In this document: in pieces, positions 26,316 to 35,154 of the stretch
How the letters are laid out: each line of letters starts with the position of its first letter
How positions within the stretch are numbered: position 1 is the stretch's first letter
DNA from: Dehalococcoidia bacterium
GTDB lineage: Bacteria; Chloroflexota; Dehalococcoidia; UBA3495
Direction: 5' to 3'
NCBI GenBank assembly: GCA_030753265.1
Contig: JASMCQ010000089.1
Location: forward strand, 1 to 56,593
DNA: 56,593 bases
Made by a program: the position numbers and the translations under genes
The notes under the pieces: generated by a model
What the model was told of the DNA's origin: nothing
The model's input: the letters and a program-made list of their open reading frames with translations, nothing else
Database searches by the model: none

Positions 26316-26698
26316 GCAATCCGGCAAGTTCGCTTGACCTTCGGGCCCGCATGGAGAGTCAACGCGGGAACGAAATACGACGAGTCGTGTTCCCTCTCAT
26401 CCGGAAGGAGAACACGACTCGATTTCAACCGTATCCGGGACCGGCATGGCATCTGCCGGGAGCCGTCTTCTTGGCGGCGGCCCTGGTCAGAACCGTTGCG
26501 CCGGTACTCCCAGGTCCGCGGTCCCCGCTTCCAGCCACGTCTGGCCTGGGGGCAGGGGCCCGGGATGCTGGGCTAGTCCCGCACGCCGGGGCCGAGGCGG
26601 GTCATCTCCTCCTTCCCGGCGGCCTTTCCCGCCAAGCCTGAGGGCACCCCTTCACCCGCCACTCTGTTTAGGCCAACACCCGCGAGAGGTCACCAATC
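26316..26698. other. Gap with strong hairpin before mbfA
   Basis: 383 bp. The main feature is a perfect 12-bp inverted repeat, CGAGTCGTGTTC (26381-26392) and GAACACGACTCG (26410-26421), with a 17-base loop. It is not followed by a T-run. No convincing gene is present; the rest is GC-rich and holds no motif I recognise. Confidence 0.6.
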
Positions 26699-27940
26699 AT
26701 GAGCACTGATTCCCCCGCCCTGACCAAGACCGAGAGAAACCTGTGGAACGCCATCGTGGCCGAGGCGTTGGCGCACCTGAAATACAACGCCTACGCCCAT
26801 AAGGCACTGGAAGAAGGCCTGCCCGAGGTGGCCCAGATCTTTCAGGAGGTGTCGGGGGCCGAGACGATTCACGGCATAAACCACCTGCGGGTTTCCGGCG
26901 ACATCGGGACCACGGCGGAGAACCTGCGCGCCGTCGCAATCGGGGAATCCAAAGAAGCCAGCATCCTGTACCCCCGGATGATCCGGGACGCCCTGGCGGA
27001 GGGCCGCACCGACGCCGCCGATTCGTTTGGCATGGCCCTGGAACGGGAGCGCCACCACCTGGAGATGTTCACCGAGGCGTTGGAACGACTGGAAGCGCGC
27101 CGGTCCGGACCCGTGGCAACGGCGGCCACAGCCACCGCACCGGCGGAACCCGGCCAGCCCGTGGGGAGCGCCCCGGCGGCGGGAGAGGAAGGGGCAAGCT
27201 TCCCCGCTTCGGAGCTGGATATCTACGTCAACGCGGCCATGGAGGTAGACCGGGAGCGCTGGCGGGTCGCTTCGTTGGGTAGGCTCAGAGAGGTGGTCTT
27301 CGGGGCCCAGGACGGCGTCTTGAGCACGCTGGCATTGGTTACCTCGGTGGCCGTGGCGGTAGACCAAACCTCTACCGTGCTGGTAGCCGGGATGGCCGGT
27401 GCCCTGGCCGGGATGATCTCGATGGCGACGGGGGCCTACCTTGGCTCCCGGGCCGAGCAGGACGTTTGGCGCGCCGAGATTGCCCGAGAAGCCGCGGAAC
27501 TGGAAGCCAACCCCGCGGAGGAGCTGGCGGAGCTGACGGTGATCTTCCAGCGCGAAGGGAAGAGCTACGCTGAGGCCCGACGCCTGGCCGACCAGATCGC
27601 CGAAGATAAAGACCTGTGGCTGCGGACCCTGGTGGAGAAGGAACTGGGCATCAGCCCCGACACGACCGCCAGCCCCATCAAGGACGCCGCCGCCATGGGG
27701 CTTTCCTTCATCCTGGCCGCTATGGTGCCCATCGTTCCCCACATGTTGCTGGATGGGGGGACGGCCATTGCGGTCTCCGTGGTGGCGGCCCTCGTGGGCC
27801 TGTTCGCGTTGGGGATGGGTAAAGGACGCCTGGTCCGGAAATCGCCCGTGCTACAGGGCCTGGAGATTCTCGGCATCGGCGTCGTCTCCGCCGCCATCGG
27901 ATATGGCCTGGGTGACGTAATACCAAGGCTGGTGACCTAG
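26699..27940 (+). CDS. mbfA: MbfA-type membrane-bound ferritin (rubrerythrin-like plus VIT1 domain)
   Basis: N-terminal ferritin-like domain (1-145) with helix metal motifs E-A-L-A-H-L, GAETIHGINHL and ERERHHLEMF, then a Pro/Ala linker, then a VIT1/CCC1 membrane domain (about 190-413) containing REVVFGAQDGVLSTLALVTSV and ATGAYLGSRAEQD. This architecture is that of MbfA, an iron exporter that protects against iron and peroxide stress in Alphaproteobacteria. The stop TAG at 27938-27940 is provided by the edge of the element at 27937-28081. Iron export is inferred from homology. Confidence 0.9.
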   Translation: MSTDSPALTKTERNLWNAIVAEALAHLKYNAYAHKALEEGLPEVAQIFQEVSGAETIHGINHLRVSGDIGTTAENLRAVAIGESKEASILYPRMIRDALAEGRTDAADSFGMALERERHHLEMFTEALERLEARRSGPVATAATATAPAEPGQPVGSAPAAGEEGASFPASELDIYVNAAMEVDRERWRVASLGRLREVVFGAQDGVLSTLALVTSVAVAVDQTSTVLVAGMAGALAGMISMATGAYLGSRAEQDVWRAEIAREAAELEANPAEELAELTVIFQREGKSYAEARRLADQIAEDKDLWLRTLVEKELGISPDTTASPIKDAAAMGLSFILAAMVPIVPHMLLDGGTAIAVSVVAALVGLFALGMGKGRLVRKSPVLQGLEILGIGVVSAAIGYGLGDVIPRLVT

Positions 27941-28081
27941 TACTCAGTCGACTTCAATCTGCGAATTGTCATTCTGAGCGAAGCGAAGAATCTCATTGTT
28001 ACGCTGAGATTCTTCGTCGTCCTTCCGCGGAAGGACTCCTAAGAATGACATCCTGCCAAAACCAAGTTGACTGAGTCCTAG
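27937..28081. mobile_element. MITE-like element with terminal inverted repeats
   Basis: 145 bp with ends CTAGTACTCAGTCGACTT (27937-27954) and, inverted, CTAGGACTCAGTCAACTT (28064-28081), matching at 16 of 18. The core has TCATTCTGAGCGAAGCGAAG followed by its partial complement, giving a long hairpin. No coding frame. CTAG at both ends may be a target duplication or part of the repeat. It sits between the convergent mbfA and acyl-CoA synthetase genes. Confidence 0.7.
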
Positions 28082-29494
28082 CTACGCACCTTCATGGAAG
28101 CGATAGTAGTCCACCAGTTTCTTGAGGGCCAGGGCGGCCCGCTCGTAGGTCGGATAGCTGGGCATCCCCGCTTCTTGTAGCTTGAGGTCCAAGTCCTTGA
28201 GAGTGTGGCCGTCTCCGTAGGGATCGGGCGAGAAAAGTATTGTGACCACGGGTTTTTGGGTCTTGTCTCTGGCCGACATCTGCGCCGCTATCAGATCATC
28301 GATCTGCTTGGGGTTCCGCGCGTACGCCTGGGTACTCAATTGCATGGCGACGACGTGAATGTTGGGGTCTGAGTTCAGGATGTCCACTATGGCCCCGGTC
28401 ATGTCGCGGTTCATGCCTCCGATGTCCACCGGGTTGAGGTAGCTGGCCCCGATCAACTGGAAGAACTCCCCCAGTTTGTCGAGCGACTCCTGACTGAACA
28501 TCGGCACGCGGAGCCCCGACTTGACGAAGGCGTCGGTCATGGAGACCGACTGCCCTCCTGATCCCCCGGTGAGACCCACGCCATCCCCGGTAAACTTCGG
28601 CAGCGATACCAGCGCCTTTAGCACGTCTGACAACTCGATCATGGAATCAACCCGGATTGCCCCACACTGCCGGATGAGCACCTCCCAAGTATCCATCGAC
28701 TCCGCCAAGGAGCCCGTGTGGGATGAGGTGGCTCGCTTCCCTTCAGCGGTCTGACCTCCCTTCCAGATGATCACCGGTTTCTTCGGGGTAGTCTCCCGCA
28801 GCAATTCAAAAAAGCGGCGGCCGTCTTTTACTCCTTCGATGTACATGGCAATAAATTTAGTCTCGGCGTCTTGGGCGAAATACTCCAGGTAGTCGGGGCT
28901 CTCCAGCACCACACCGTTGCCGAAACTGACGACCTTGTTGATCCCGATACCGTTGGCATGAGCGGCGAGGCTGAAGGCCCCGGCGTGCCCGCCGCTCTGC
29001 GACACGAATGTTACCGGTCCGCCCTCGCCCGCGAACTGCTCTCTCGAAAAGCGTACCCCCAGGGCGGGATTGTACAGCCCCATGCAGTTGGGACCCAGTA
29101 GCACTATGCCGGAATCCCGAGCCATCTGGGTTATTTTCTCCTGGAGTTCCACCGCCTCGGGGTTGCCGGTCTCGGCAAACCCGGAGCTGAACATGCCTAC
29201 CCCCGCCACGTTCTTCTGGATGCAGTCCTTGAAGACGAAAGGTGCTACGCGACGGGGCACGGCCACGACAACGTAATCCACGTCTTTCGGTATATCCATG
29301 AGGCTGGGGTAGTTGGGAACCCCCATTGCCTCGATGCCCGGAATGTCATTTGGGTCTATCTGTACAGAGTACACGTCCCCCTTAAAGGTGCTCATGCTCT
29401 TCAGCCACTGGTAGCCCGAGGCCGCCTTGTCTCCTACAACAGCCACAACGCGGGGATTCAGGGCTTGGTCAATCCTTTCTCTGGCGATCTTCAC
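28082..29494 (-). CDS. ADP-forming acyl-CoA synthetase, alpha subunit
   Basis: CoA-binding and succinyl-CoA-ligase-like part of an ADP-forming acyl-CoA synthetase, making ATP from an acyl-CoA. The N-terminal CoA-binding domain begins ALNPRVVAVVGDKAASGYQWL. The CoA-ligase segment is LGPNCMGLYNP, and the phosphorylatable histidine lies in SSHTGSLAES, aligned with the GHAGA histidine of succinyl-CoA synthetase. The start is ATG 29494. The beta subunit gene is 22 bp upstream on the same strand. The acyl substrate is not decided. Confidence 0.88.
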   Translation of the reverse strand: MKIARERIDQALNPRVVAVVGDKAASGYQWLKSMSTFKGDVYSVQIDPNDIPGIEAMGVPNYPSLMDIPKDVDYVVVAVPRRVAPFVFKDCIQKNVAGVGMFSSGFAETGNPEAVELQEKITQMARDSGIVLLGPNCMGLYNPALGVRFSREQFAGEGGPVTFVSQSGGHAGAFSLAAHANGIGINKVVSFGNGVVLESPDYLEYFAQDAETKFIAMYIEGVKDGRRFFELLRETTPKKPVIIWKGGQTAEGKRATSSHTGSLAESMDTWEVLIRQCGAIRVDSMIELSDVLKALVSLPKFTGDGVGLTGGSGGQSVSMTDAFVKSGLRVPMFSQESLDKLGEFFQLIGASYLNPVDIGGMNRDMTGAIVDILNSDPNIHVVAMQLSTQAYARNPKQIDDLIAAQMSARDKTQKPVVTILFSPDPYGDGHTLKDLDLKLQEAGMPSYPTYERAALALKKLVDYYRFHEGA

Positions 29495-29516
29495 GCTGTT
29501 CTCCCTCTCGCGATCT

Positions 29517-30215
29517 TTACGCGTCTTCTAGCACGATCCTCGCGTCAACCACGGTCAGACCGTCGCTGTATGCGAACACCGGGTTCAGGTCCATTTCCTT
29601 GATCATGGGTCGTTCGTCGACAAAGCGGGAAAGCTTCAGCAAGCTCTCCTCGAGTGCGGCGATGTCGACGGGCTCCTGACCACGATAGCCTTCCAGGATG
29701 GGGAAGCCTTTGACCTCCCGGATCATTTGCGCCGCGTCCCGAGGCGTTAGCGGCACGATGCGAAAAGCCACGTCTCCCAGCACTTCCACCAGCACTCCTC
29801 CCAGACCGAACATGAGCACGGGGCCGAATTGCTGGTCTTTGGACATGCCCATGACTAGCTCGATCCCCGGCCGGGCCATCGGCTGCACGGATACGCCCTG
29901 AATATCGGCGTCGGGATTCCCTTTCTTGATAGCGGCCATCATCTCATCGTAGGCCAGCCCAACCTCGTCCTCACTGGACAGGCCAAGCCTTACCCCGCCC
30001 GCATCGGACTTGTGGACAATGGTTGTGGAAGCAATCTTCAGGACCGCCGGGAAGCCGATCTGGCGACTCAATCGAGTCGCCTCCTCCCTGCTGGTGGCCA
30101 GCAGCGCGGAGGTCGTGGGAATGCCCGCCTCTAGGAGGAGTTCCTTGGACTCTACCTCGGTTAGAAGCCGTCGCCCGGCGTCGCGCGCCGTGGAGATCAT
30201 GTCCTTACCTGCCAT
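29517..30215 (-). CDS. ADP-forming acyl-CoA synthetase, beta subunit (ATP-grasp)
   Basis: ATP-grasp domain of about 232 residues. Seen are the segment GFPAVLKIASTTIVHKSDAGGVRL (ATP-grasp fold and phosphate contact), VMGMSKDQQFGPVLMFGLGGV and the C-terminal EMDLNPVF motif. Together with the following gene it forms the two-subunit ADP-forming enzyme seen in archaea, Chloroflexi and others. The ATG at 30215 is chosen because AGGAG lies six bases before it; the open frame continues upstream to 30308 without support. Confidence 0.88.
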   Translation of the reverse strand: MAGKDMISTARDAGRRLLTEVESKELLLEAGIPTTSALLATSREEATRLSRQIGFPAVLKIASTTIVHKSDAGGVRLGLSSEDEVGLAYDEMMAAIKKGNPDADIQGVSVQPMARPGIELVMGMSKDQQFGPVLMFGLGGVLVEVLGDVAFRIVPLTPRDAAQMIREVKGFPILEGYRGQEPVDIAALEESLLKLSRFVDERPMIKEMDLNPVFAYSDGLTVVDARIVLEDA

Positions 30216-30619
30216 TGGATTCTCCTGTAATTCAAATTCGCGAGCCCCGGGTTCTCCCGGCGGCTCCGTCACGAATTCTTGGATAGTTCCTAGATTCGCC
30301 GGCGTCACGGGGCTAGAGCTTGTACCGCCGACGGAGTGAGTCTAGCAACGGCCCCTCGCCCCGTCAACCGCGGCGAGCCGATTGAGCGCGCGGCCCAATG
30401 CGGATCTCCTTCTGGGTCAAGGTCTCCGTCTCAAACCGCCCCGTCTCGCTGGTGCTGGCGGTGTTGCTGTCTGAGTCTTGCGAATCCACCACGTCTCTCA
30501 TGGCTGGGTCTTGGGCAAGACGTTCTGTACGCCGGAGGCGGATTGGTGTCATCGTGGCCGGCCAGACGGCTGTAGATGGGCTGCCGGAGCAGAGAGACTA
30601 GGTTGGGAAATACGGGATA
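30216..30619. other. Gap before the acyl-CoA synthetase operon
   Basis: 404 bp between the beta subunit start and the end of the alpha/beta hydrolase. Short frames on both strands show no recognisable motif. Presumably it holds the acyl-CoA synthetase promoter on the minus strand. Confidence 0.45.
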
Positions 30620-31531
30620 CTAACGCACCCGGGCCAGTATCTTATTGACCGCCGTCACGAAGTCCGCCGGGTTGTCTCCTTGGACCAGGTGCCCGGCCCC
30701 GGATATGGTTACAGTCTCACAGCCGGGGATGATCTCCTCCATCTGCTGCATCGTCTCTACCGGGAAAACATCGCTGTCGCTGCCTCGGACCACCAGGGTG
30801 GGGCATTCAAGCTTGCGCACGCAGTCCCACAGTTGATCCGAGGTATAGCCGGTTTCCCGGCGGCCCGGGGTGCGCCAGATTTTATCGGCTTTCCAGATCC
30901 ACTTGCCGTCGGAGCGCTCGCGGATACTGTACTGCAACGCGCCCAGCACCTGTTCCCGGCTGCGCCCGGTGTATTCGATAACCCGTTGGGCGAACTCCTC
31001 GAAGGAGTCCAGCTCGTCGGGAAGCTCGCGGAACCGGGCCATCCGTTCCTGGCCGCGGCGCGCATTCTTGGGCCCGGTGTCCACGATTACCAGTGCCTTC
31101 AGTGCCCCCGGATGGCGCGAGGCCCAAACGTAGCTGTTGCGGCCTCCCATGGAGTGGCCGAACAGGACGAACTTGTCCAGCCCCATGGCCTCGACGAACC
31201 CGTCGATGTCTCTCTGAAAGGAGTCGATCAAATAGTCAGCCTCGGGCGCCCAGTCGCTATCCCCATGGCCCCGTTGATCCATCGCCAGGACGTGATACTT
31301 GTCGGAAAGGGCCAGACTCACGAAGTCCCAGCTGTGGGCCTGCTGGGAATTACCGTGGAGCATGAGGATCGTCGGGTTGGCGGCGTCGCCCCACTCCAAG
31401 TAATGGAAGTTCATTCCATTGATTTGAATGTTCTTATCGGTTGGCTTGCTCTCAGCGGCGAACGGCACGCCCATCTGGCGGGCTGCATCATAGAGTGACA
31501 GGCCTACCCCACCCTCGGTGGAAGACGCCAT
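30620..31531 (-). CDS. Alpha/beta hydrolase
   Basis: 303-residue hydrolase. The catalytic serine is in GHSMGGRNS, the acid is in RGSDSDVF, and the histidine is in GAGHLVQGDNP. The oxyanion segment LMLHGNSQQAHSWD and MDQRGHGDSDW are typical of epoxide hydrolase/haloperoxidase-type members. The start is ATG 31531. Substrate unknown. It stands alone, divergent from rplY. Confidence 0.88.
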   Translation of the reverse strand: MASSTEGGVGLSLYDAARQMGVPFAAESKPTDKNIQINGMNFHYLEWGDAANPTILMLHGNSQQAHSWDFVSLALSDKYHVLAMDQRGHGDSDWAPEADYLIDSFQRDIDGFVEAMGLDKFVLFGHSMGGRNSYVWASRHPGALKALVIVDTGPKNARRGQERMARFRELPDELDSFEEFAQRVIEYTGRSREQVLGALQYSIRERSDGKWIWKADKIWRTPGRRETGYTSDQLWDCVRKLECPTLVVRGSDSDVFPVETMQQMEEIIPGCETVTISGAGHLVQGDNPADFVTAVNKILARVR

Positions 31532-31710
31532 TTCTTAACCTCCCAGGCTAGTTGCAAACCCATGATAACCCGGTTGTCAAGGTTGTCCGGCCGGGCGGCA
31601 GGGCTGAGGTTTCCTTTCTCCGAGGCTGGTGCTATCATTGAACGGCGAAACTATGGGCCCCACGCGGGCCGTTGCCGGGTGACCCAACCCAGTGAGGAGA
31701 ATCGGTTCCT

Positions 31711-32364
31711 ATGACCAGCCAGGCGATCAAATTAGAGCTAGAGCCCAGGGACACGCTGGGCAAGAAAGTAAAACAGTTGCGGCGCTTGGGAATCATCCCG
31801 GTCCACCTGTATGGACCGGGGGTGGAGTCCCGCGCCCTGCAGTGCCAGGCCCCGAAGCTAGTCCAGGCGTTGGTCCAGGCCGGCGGCAGCACGCCCATCA
31901 CGGTCAGCGTGCGGGGCGAGAAGGGCGACCAACTGGCCTTCGCCCGGGAGATCCAGTGGGACCCCAGGCGGGACGATCTCCTCCACGTGGATTTGCTAGT
32001 GGCGGAAGTCAGCAAGCCGGTACGGGCGCAGGTGCCCATCACCCTCACCGGCGAGTCGCCGGGCGCCAAGATGTCCGGCGGTACGATAATGCATCAGCTT
32101 CACGAGTTGGATGTGGAAGCACTGCCTCTGGAGATGCCCAGCCACGCGGAGGTAGACCTGAACCTTCTGACCGATCCGGATGGTGTGGTGAGGGCCGGTG
32201 ACATCCAATTGCCCGGCAACGTGACGGTGCTGACCGACCCCGATGACGTGGTGGTCCGGATAGAGCAACCCAGGGTGGCGGCCGAAGAAGAAGCGGTCTC
32301 CGCGGAAGAAGCTGGCGCCGATGAAACGCCGGCTGATGGGGAGAGTCCGGACGCCGAGGCCTAG
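31711..32364 (+). CDS. rplY: 50S ribosomal protein L25 (general stress CTC type)
   Basis: 217-residue L25/TL5 protein that binds 5S rRNA. The N-terminal L25 domain (LELEPRDTLGKKVKQLRRLGIIPVHLYG) is followed by the TL5 C-terminal beta domain and an acidic tail (EEEAVSAEEAGADETPADGES). This longer CTC form is normal in Chloroflexota. It is divergent from the alpha/beta hydrolase gene. Confidence 0.95.
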   Translation: MTSQAIKLELEPRDTLGKKVKQLRRLGIIPVHLYGPGVESRALQCQAPKLVQALVQAGGSTPITVSVRGEKGDQLAFAREIQWDPRRDDLLHVDLLVAEVSKPVRAQVPITLTGESPGAKMSGGTIMHQLHELDVEALPLEMPSHAEVDLNLLTDPDGVVRAGDIQLPGNVTVLTDPDDVVVRIEQPRVAAEEEAVSAEEAGADETPADGESPDAEA

Positions 32365-32969
32365 AGGCAGGCCGGCCGGATCGCTTCTCCCGCCGTGCCG
32401 GGCGCCAGGCCCGTTCACGGCAGCGGTCAGAAGATGACCAGCGTCTCCTCGGTATAGCGAAAAAACGCCGGCCCGCGTGCCCCCCCCCCGGGGACACGGC
32501 CTCCGGCGCCGAAAATGCCCCATCCAGGTGGGGGCGACCACCGGCTGCGGGCCCCAAGGCCCGCAACGTCCGGGTCAGATCCTCCGCAACCTCCGAAAAG
32601 TGGTTCCCCAACACCCCGAAATTGTGCTGCACCACGGCCACCGCCCCGGCCAGTAAACCCGGGTGATAGAAGATCCTTTTCACGCCCAGTTCTCCTCCTC
32701 TCACTATTCACGCCCCCGTTCCGGCGACGGCCAGGCATGAAGCCCGCCGATAGCTGATGGCCCGTCGAGGCAGCGGGTTGTCGCGGCGGAAGGGACCGAT
32801 CCGGCCGAGCCGGACACCGGTTCCAGCCGCCGGCGCCGCTTTACACGAGGGATATGGTGGATTAGAATCTGGGAAAGGGAAGTGGTGGCCCTGTCCGCCA
32901 TTTCCCGCATTGTTTTTTCCTGCGTGTCTGGCCTGGGTACTTGGCCTGGGTACTTGGGAGGAAAGAGCT
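32365..32969. other. Long gap between rplY and greA
   Basis: 605 bp. It contains C-runs near 32480-32493. Open frames on both strands show no family resemblance; the most upstream part of the greA frame (from 32757) is not protein-like. A promoter lies at 32840-32868. Confidence 0.5.
32840..32868 (+). promoter_or_regulatory. Predicted promoter of greA
   Basis: TTTACA (32840-32845), a 17-bp spacer and TAGAAT (32863-32868), each one base from consensus. The leader to the greA GTG at 32970 is about 95 nt. Confidence 0.6.
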
Positions 32970-33437
32970 GTGGCGCAGCCCAGTTATTTATCCCGGAAAG
33001 CGCTGGCAAACCTGCAGGCGGAGCTTGGGCGTCTCCGGACCGTAGGGCGGCACAACGTGGCGGAGCGAATACAGCAGTCCCGGGAGCGGGGCAGCATCGC
33101 CGGCAACGCCGAGTACGAGGAGGCCAAGAACGAGATGGCCTTCATCGAGGGACGCATCCTCACGCTAGACAATATGATCAACAACGCCGTCATCATTGAG
33201 GAAAGCCGAGGAGCACGGGAAACGGTAGAGGTGGGCGCCAAGGTAACGGTACATCACCAGGACGGAAAGACCTACCAGTATGCCATCACCGGCAGCGCCG
33301 AAGCCGACCCCGCCAGAGGGAAGATTTCCAACATCTCCCCCATCGGCAAGAGCCTGCTGGGGAAGCGGGTTGGCGAGATTACCGAGGTTAGCGCGCCGGC
33401 CGGCAAGATCAAGCTCGAAGTCATTGCCATCGAGTAG
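32970..33437 (+). CDS. greA: Transcription elongation factor GreA
   Basis: Rescues backtracked RNA polymerase by stimulating transcript cleavage. The N-terminal coiled coil (about 1-75) holds RERGSIAGNAEYEEAKNEMAF with the acidic tip, and the C-terminal FKBP-like domain ends SPIGKSLLGKRVGEITEV. The GTG at 32970 follows GGAGG at eight bases and gives 155 residues; the longer upstream frame is not supported. It is upstream of lysS, a common neighbour. Confidence 0.95.
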   Translation: MAQPSYLSRKALANLQAELGRLRTVGRHNVAERIQQSRERGSIAGNAEYEEAKNEMAFIEGRILTLDNMINNAVIIEESRGARETVEVGAKVTVHHQDGKTYQYAITGSAEADPARGKISNISPIGKSLLGKRVGEITEVSAPAGKIKLEVIAIE

Positions 33438-33446
33438 GGTGTCACA

Positions 33447-33470
33447 GCCGGCCGCTTGCGATAGGCCGGC
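33447..33470 (+). other. GC-rich hairpin after greA
   Basis: GCCGGCC (33447-33453) pairs with GGCCGGC (33464-33470) across a 10-base loop. It is followed by GCTGGTTTCC, so it is at best a weak terminator or an attenuation point between greA and lysS. Confidence 0.4.
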
Positions 33471-33567
33471 GCTGGTTTCCCCAAAGGACCCTGGGAAAGA
33501 GCCCGCCTGAGCCGCTTGATTTCCGTCCGGCATCGCCCGCTCCGGGCGTATGGGAGACAGATATAAC

Positions 33568-35100
33568 ATGCCGGACCGAGAAGAAGGGCTGCTGGCCAGC
33601 CGCCAAACCAAGCTGGAGCACATTCGCGGGCTCGGAATCGACCCCTACCCTCCTCGCTTCGAGCGCACCAGTTATGCCGCCGCCGCCATCGCGCTCTTCG
33701 AGGCCGTGGAGAGCGGCGCGGAGCCGAAGCCGGAGACCCGAGAAGTGGCCCTGGCCGGACGCATCACCTCCATCCGGGTCATGGGCCGGGCGGCCTTCCT
33801 GGACCTGCGGGACGCTTCCGGGACCGTCCAGGCACTGCTGCGGCAGAACGTGCTGGGCGAGGCCTTCGACCTGCTGAAGGACCTGGACCTTGGCGACCAC
33901 CTGGGCGTCAACGGCCCCATGATCCGCACCCGCACCGGCCAGGTGACCATCGAGGCCCACCGGCTCACGCTGACGGCCAAGGGGATGCGCCCCCTTCCTG
34001 AGAAATGGCACGGCCTCCGGGATGTGGAGATACGCTACCGGCAGAGGTACTTGGACCTGATCTCCAATCCGGACGTGATGACCGTCTTCGAGCAGCGTAG
34101 CTGGATAATCAGAACCGTCCGGAGATTCCTGGACGAGCGGGGCTTTCTGGAGGTGGACACCCCCGTCCTGGTACCCGTGGCCGCCGGCGCCCACGCCCGG
34201 CCCTTCGTCACCCACCACAACGCCCTGGACCAGCAGCTATACCTCCGCATCGCCACGGAGTTGTACCTTAAAAAGCTGATTATCGGCGGCTTCGACAAGG
34301 TGTACGAGCTGGGGAGGGTCTTTCGCAACGAGGGAATCGACCAGGACCACAACCCCGAGTTCACTCTGCTAGAGAGCTACGAGGCCTACGCCGACTACAA
34401 CTCCGTCATGGAGATGGTCGAGTCGATGGTCTCCGGCGTGGCCCAGGAGGTCCAGGGCACCTGTCAGATACCCTATGGGGAGCACGTCATCGACTTCACG
34501 CCCCCGTGGCGGCGGGTCTCCCTCCGCGAGGAGTTGAAGAACCGCAGCGGGATAGACATCGACGAATTCCCCGACGAGGCCTCCCTGGCAGCGGAGGCGG
34601 TCCGGCGAGGGCTGGACGCTCCTCCGAGGCAGAGCCGGGGGCGGCTGGTGGACCAGCTGATATCCACCTTCGTGGAACCCCAACTGATCCAGCCCACTTT
34701 CCTGCTGGACTACCCCGTGGAGATGTCTCCCCTGGCCAAGGCCAAACCGGGCGCTCCTGGATACGTGGAACGCTTCGAGGCCTTCGCCGCCGGGATGGAG
34801 ATCGCCAACTCCTACTCCGAGTTGAACGACCCAGCGGTGCAGCGGCAGCGGATGGAAGGCCAGCAACAGGATCGGGTGATGGGAGATGACGAAGCCGACC
34901 GCCTGGACGAGGACTTTTTGCTGGCCCTGGAATACGGGATGCCGCCCACCGGCGGGCTTGGAATGGGCATCGACCGGCTGGTGATGCTGCTGGCAGGCCA
35001 AACGTCGATCCGGGATGTGGTGCTGTTTCCCCAGATGCGCACCGGCAAACCCGGCCCGGAGGCGGAGGGGGCCGAGTCTTCTCCCGAAGCTGCGGAGTGA
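33568..35100 (+). CDS. lysS: Lysyl-tRNA synthetase, class II
   Basis: Charges tRNA-Lys. An OB-fold anticodon domain (about 60-150) is followed by the class II core: motif 1 region RQRYLDLISNPDV, motif 2 FRNEGIDQDHNPEFTLLE and motif 3 GGLGMGIDRLVMLL. The ATG at 33568 is preferred, with GGAG 11 bases upstream; an in-frame ATG at 33550 would add six residues. An acidic tail (EAEGAESSPEAAE) ends the protein. It is followed by serS. Confidence 0.96.
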   Translation: MPDREEGLLASRQTKLEHIRGLGIDPYPPRFERTSYAAAAIALFEAVESGAEPKPETREVALAGRITSIRVMGRAAFLDLRDASGTVQALLRQNVLGEAFDLLKDLDLGDHLGVNGPMIRTRTGQVTIEAHRLTLTAKGMRPLPEKWHGLRDVEIRYRQRYLDLISNPDVMTVFEQRSWIIRTVRRFLDERGFLEVDTPVLVPVAAGAHARPFVTHHNALDQQLYLRIATELYLKKLIIGGFDKVYELGRVFRNEGIDQDHNPEFTLLESYEAYADYNSVMEMVESMVSGVAQEVQGTCQIPYGEHVIDFTPPWRRVSLREELKNRSGIDIDEFPDEASLAAEAVRRGLDAPPRQSRGRLVDQLISTFVEPQLIQPTFLLDYPVEMSPLAKAKPGAPGYVERFEAFAAGMEIANSYSELNDPAVQRQRMEGQQQDRVMGDDEADRLDEDFLLALEYGMPPTGGLGMGIDRLVMLLAGQTSIRDVVLFPQMRTGKPGPEAEGAESSPEAAE

Positions 35101-35154
35101 CGGGCGGGCCATGACCGGGACGCTCTGCCATGTGGTAAGGTTGGCACCAGACTT

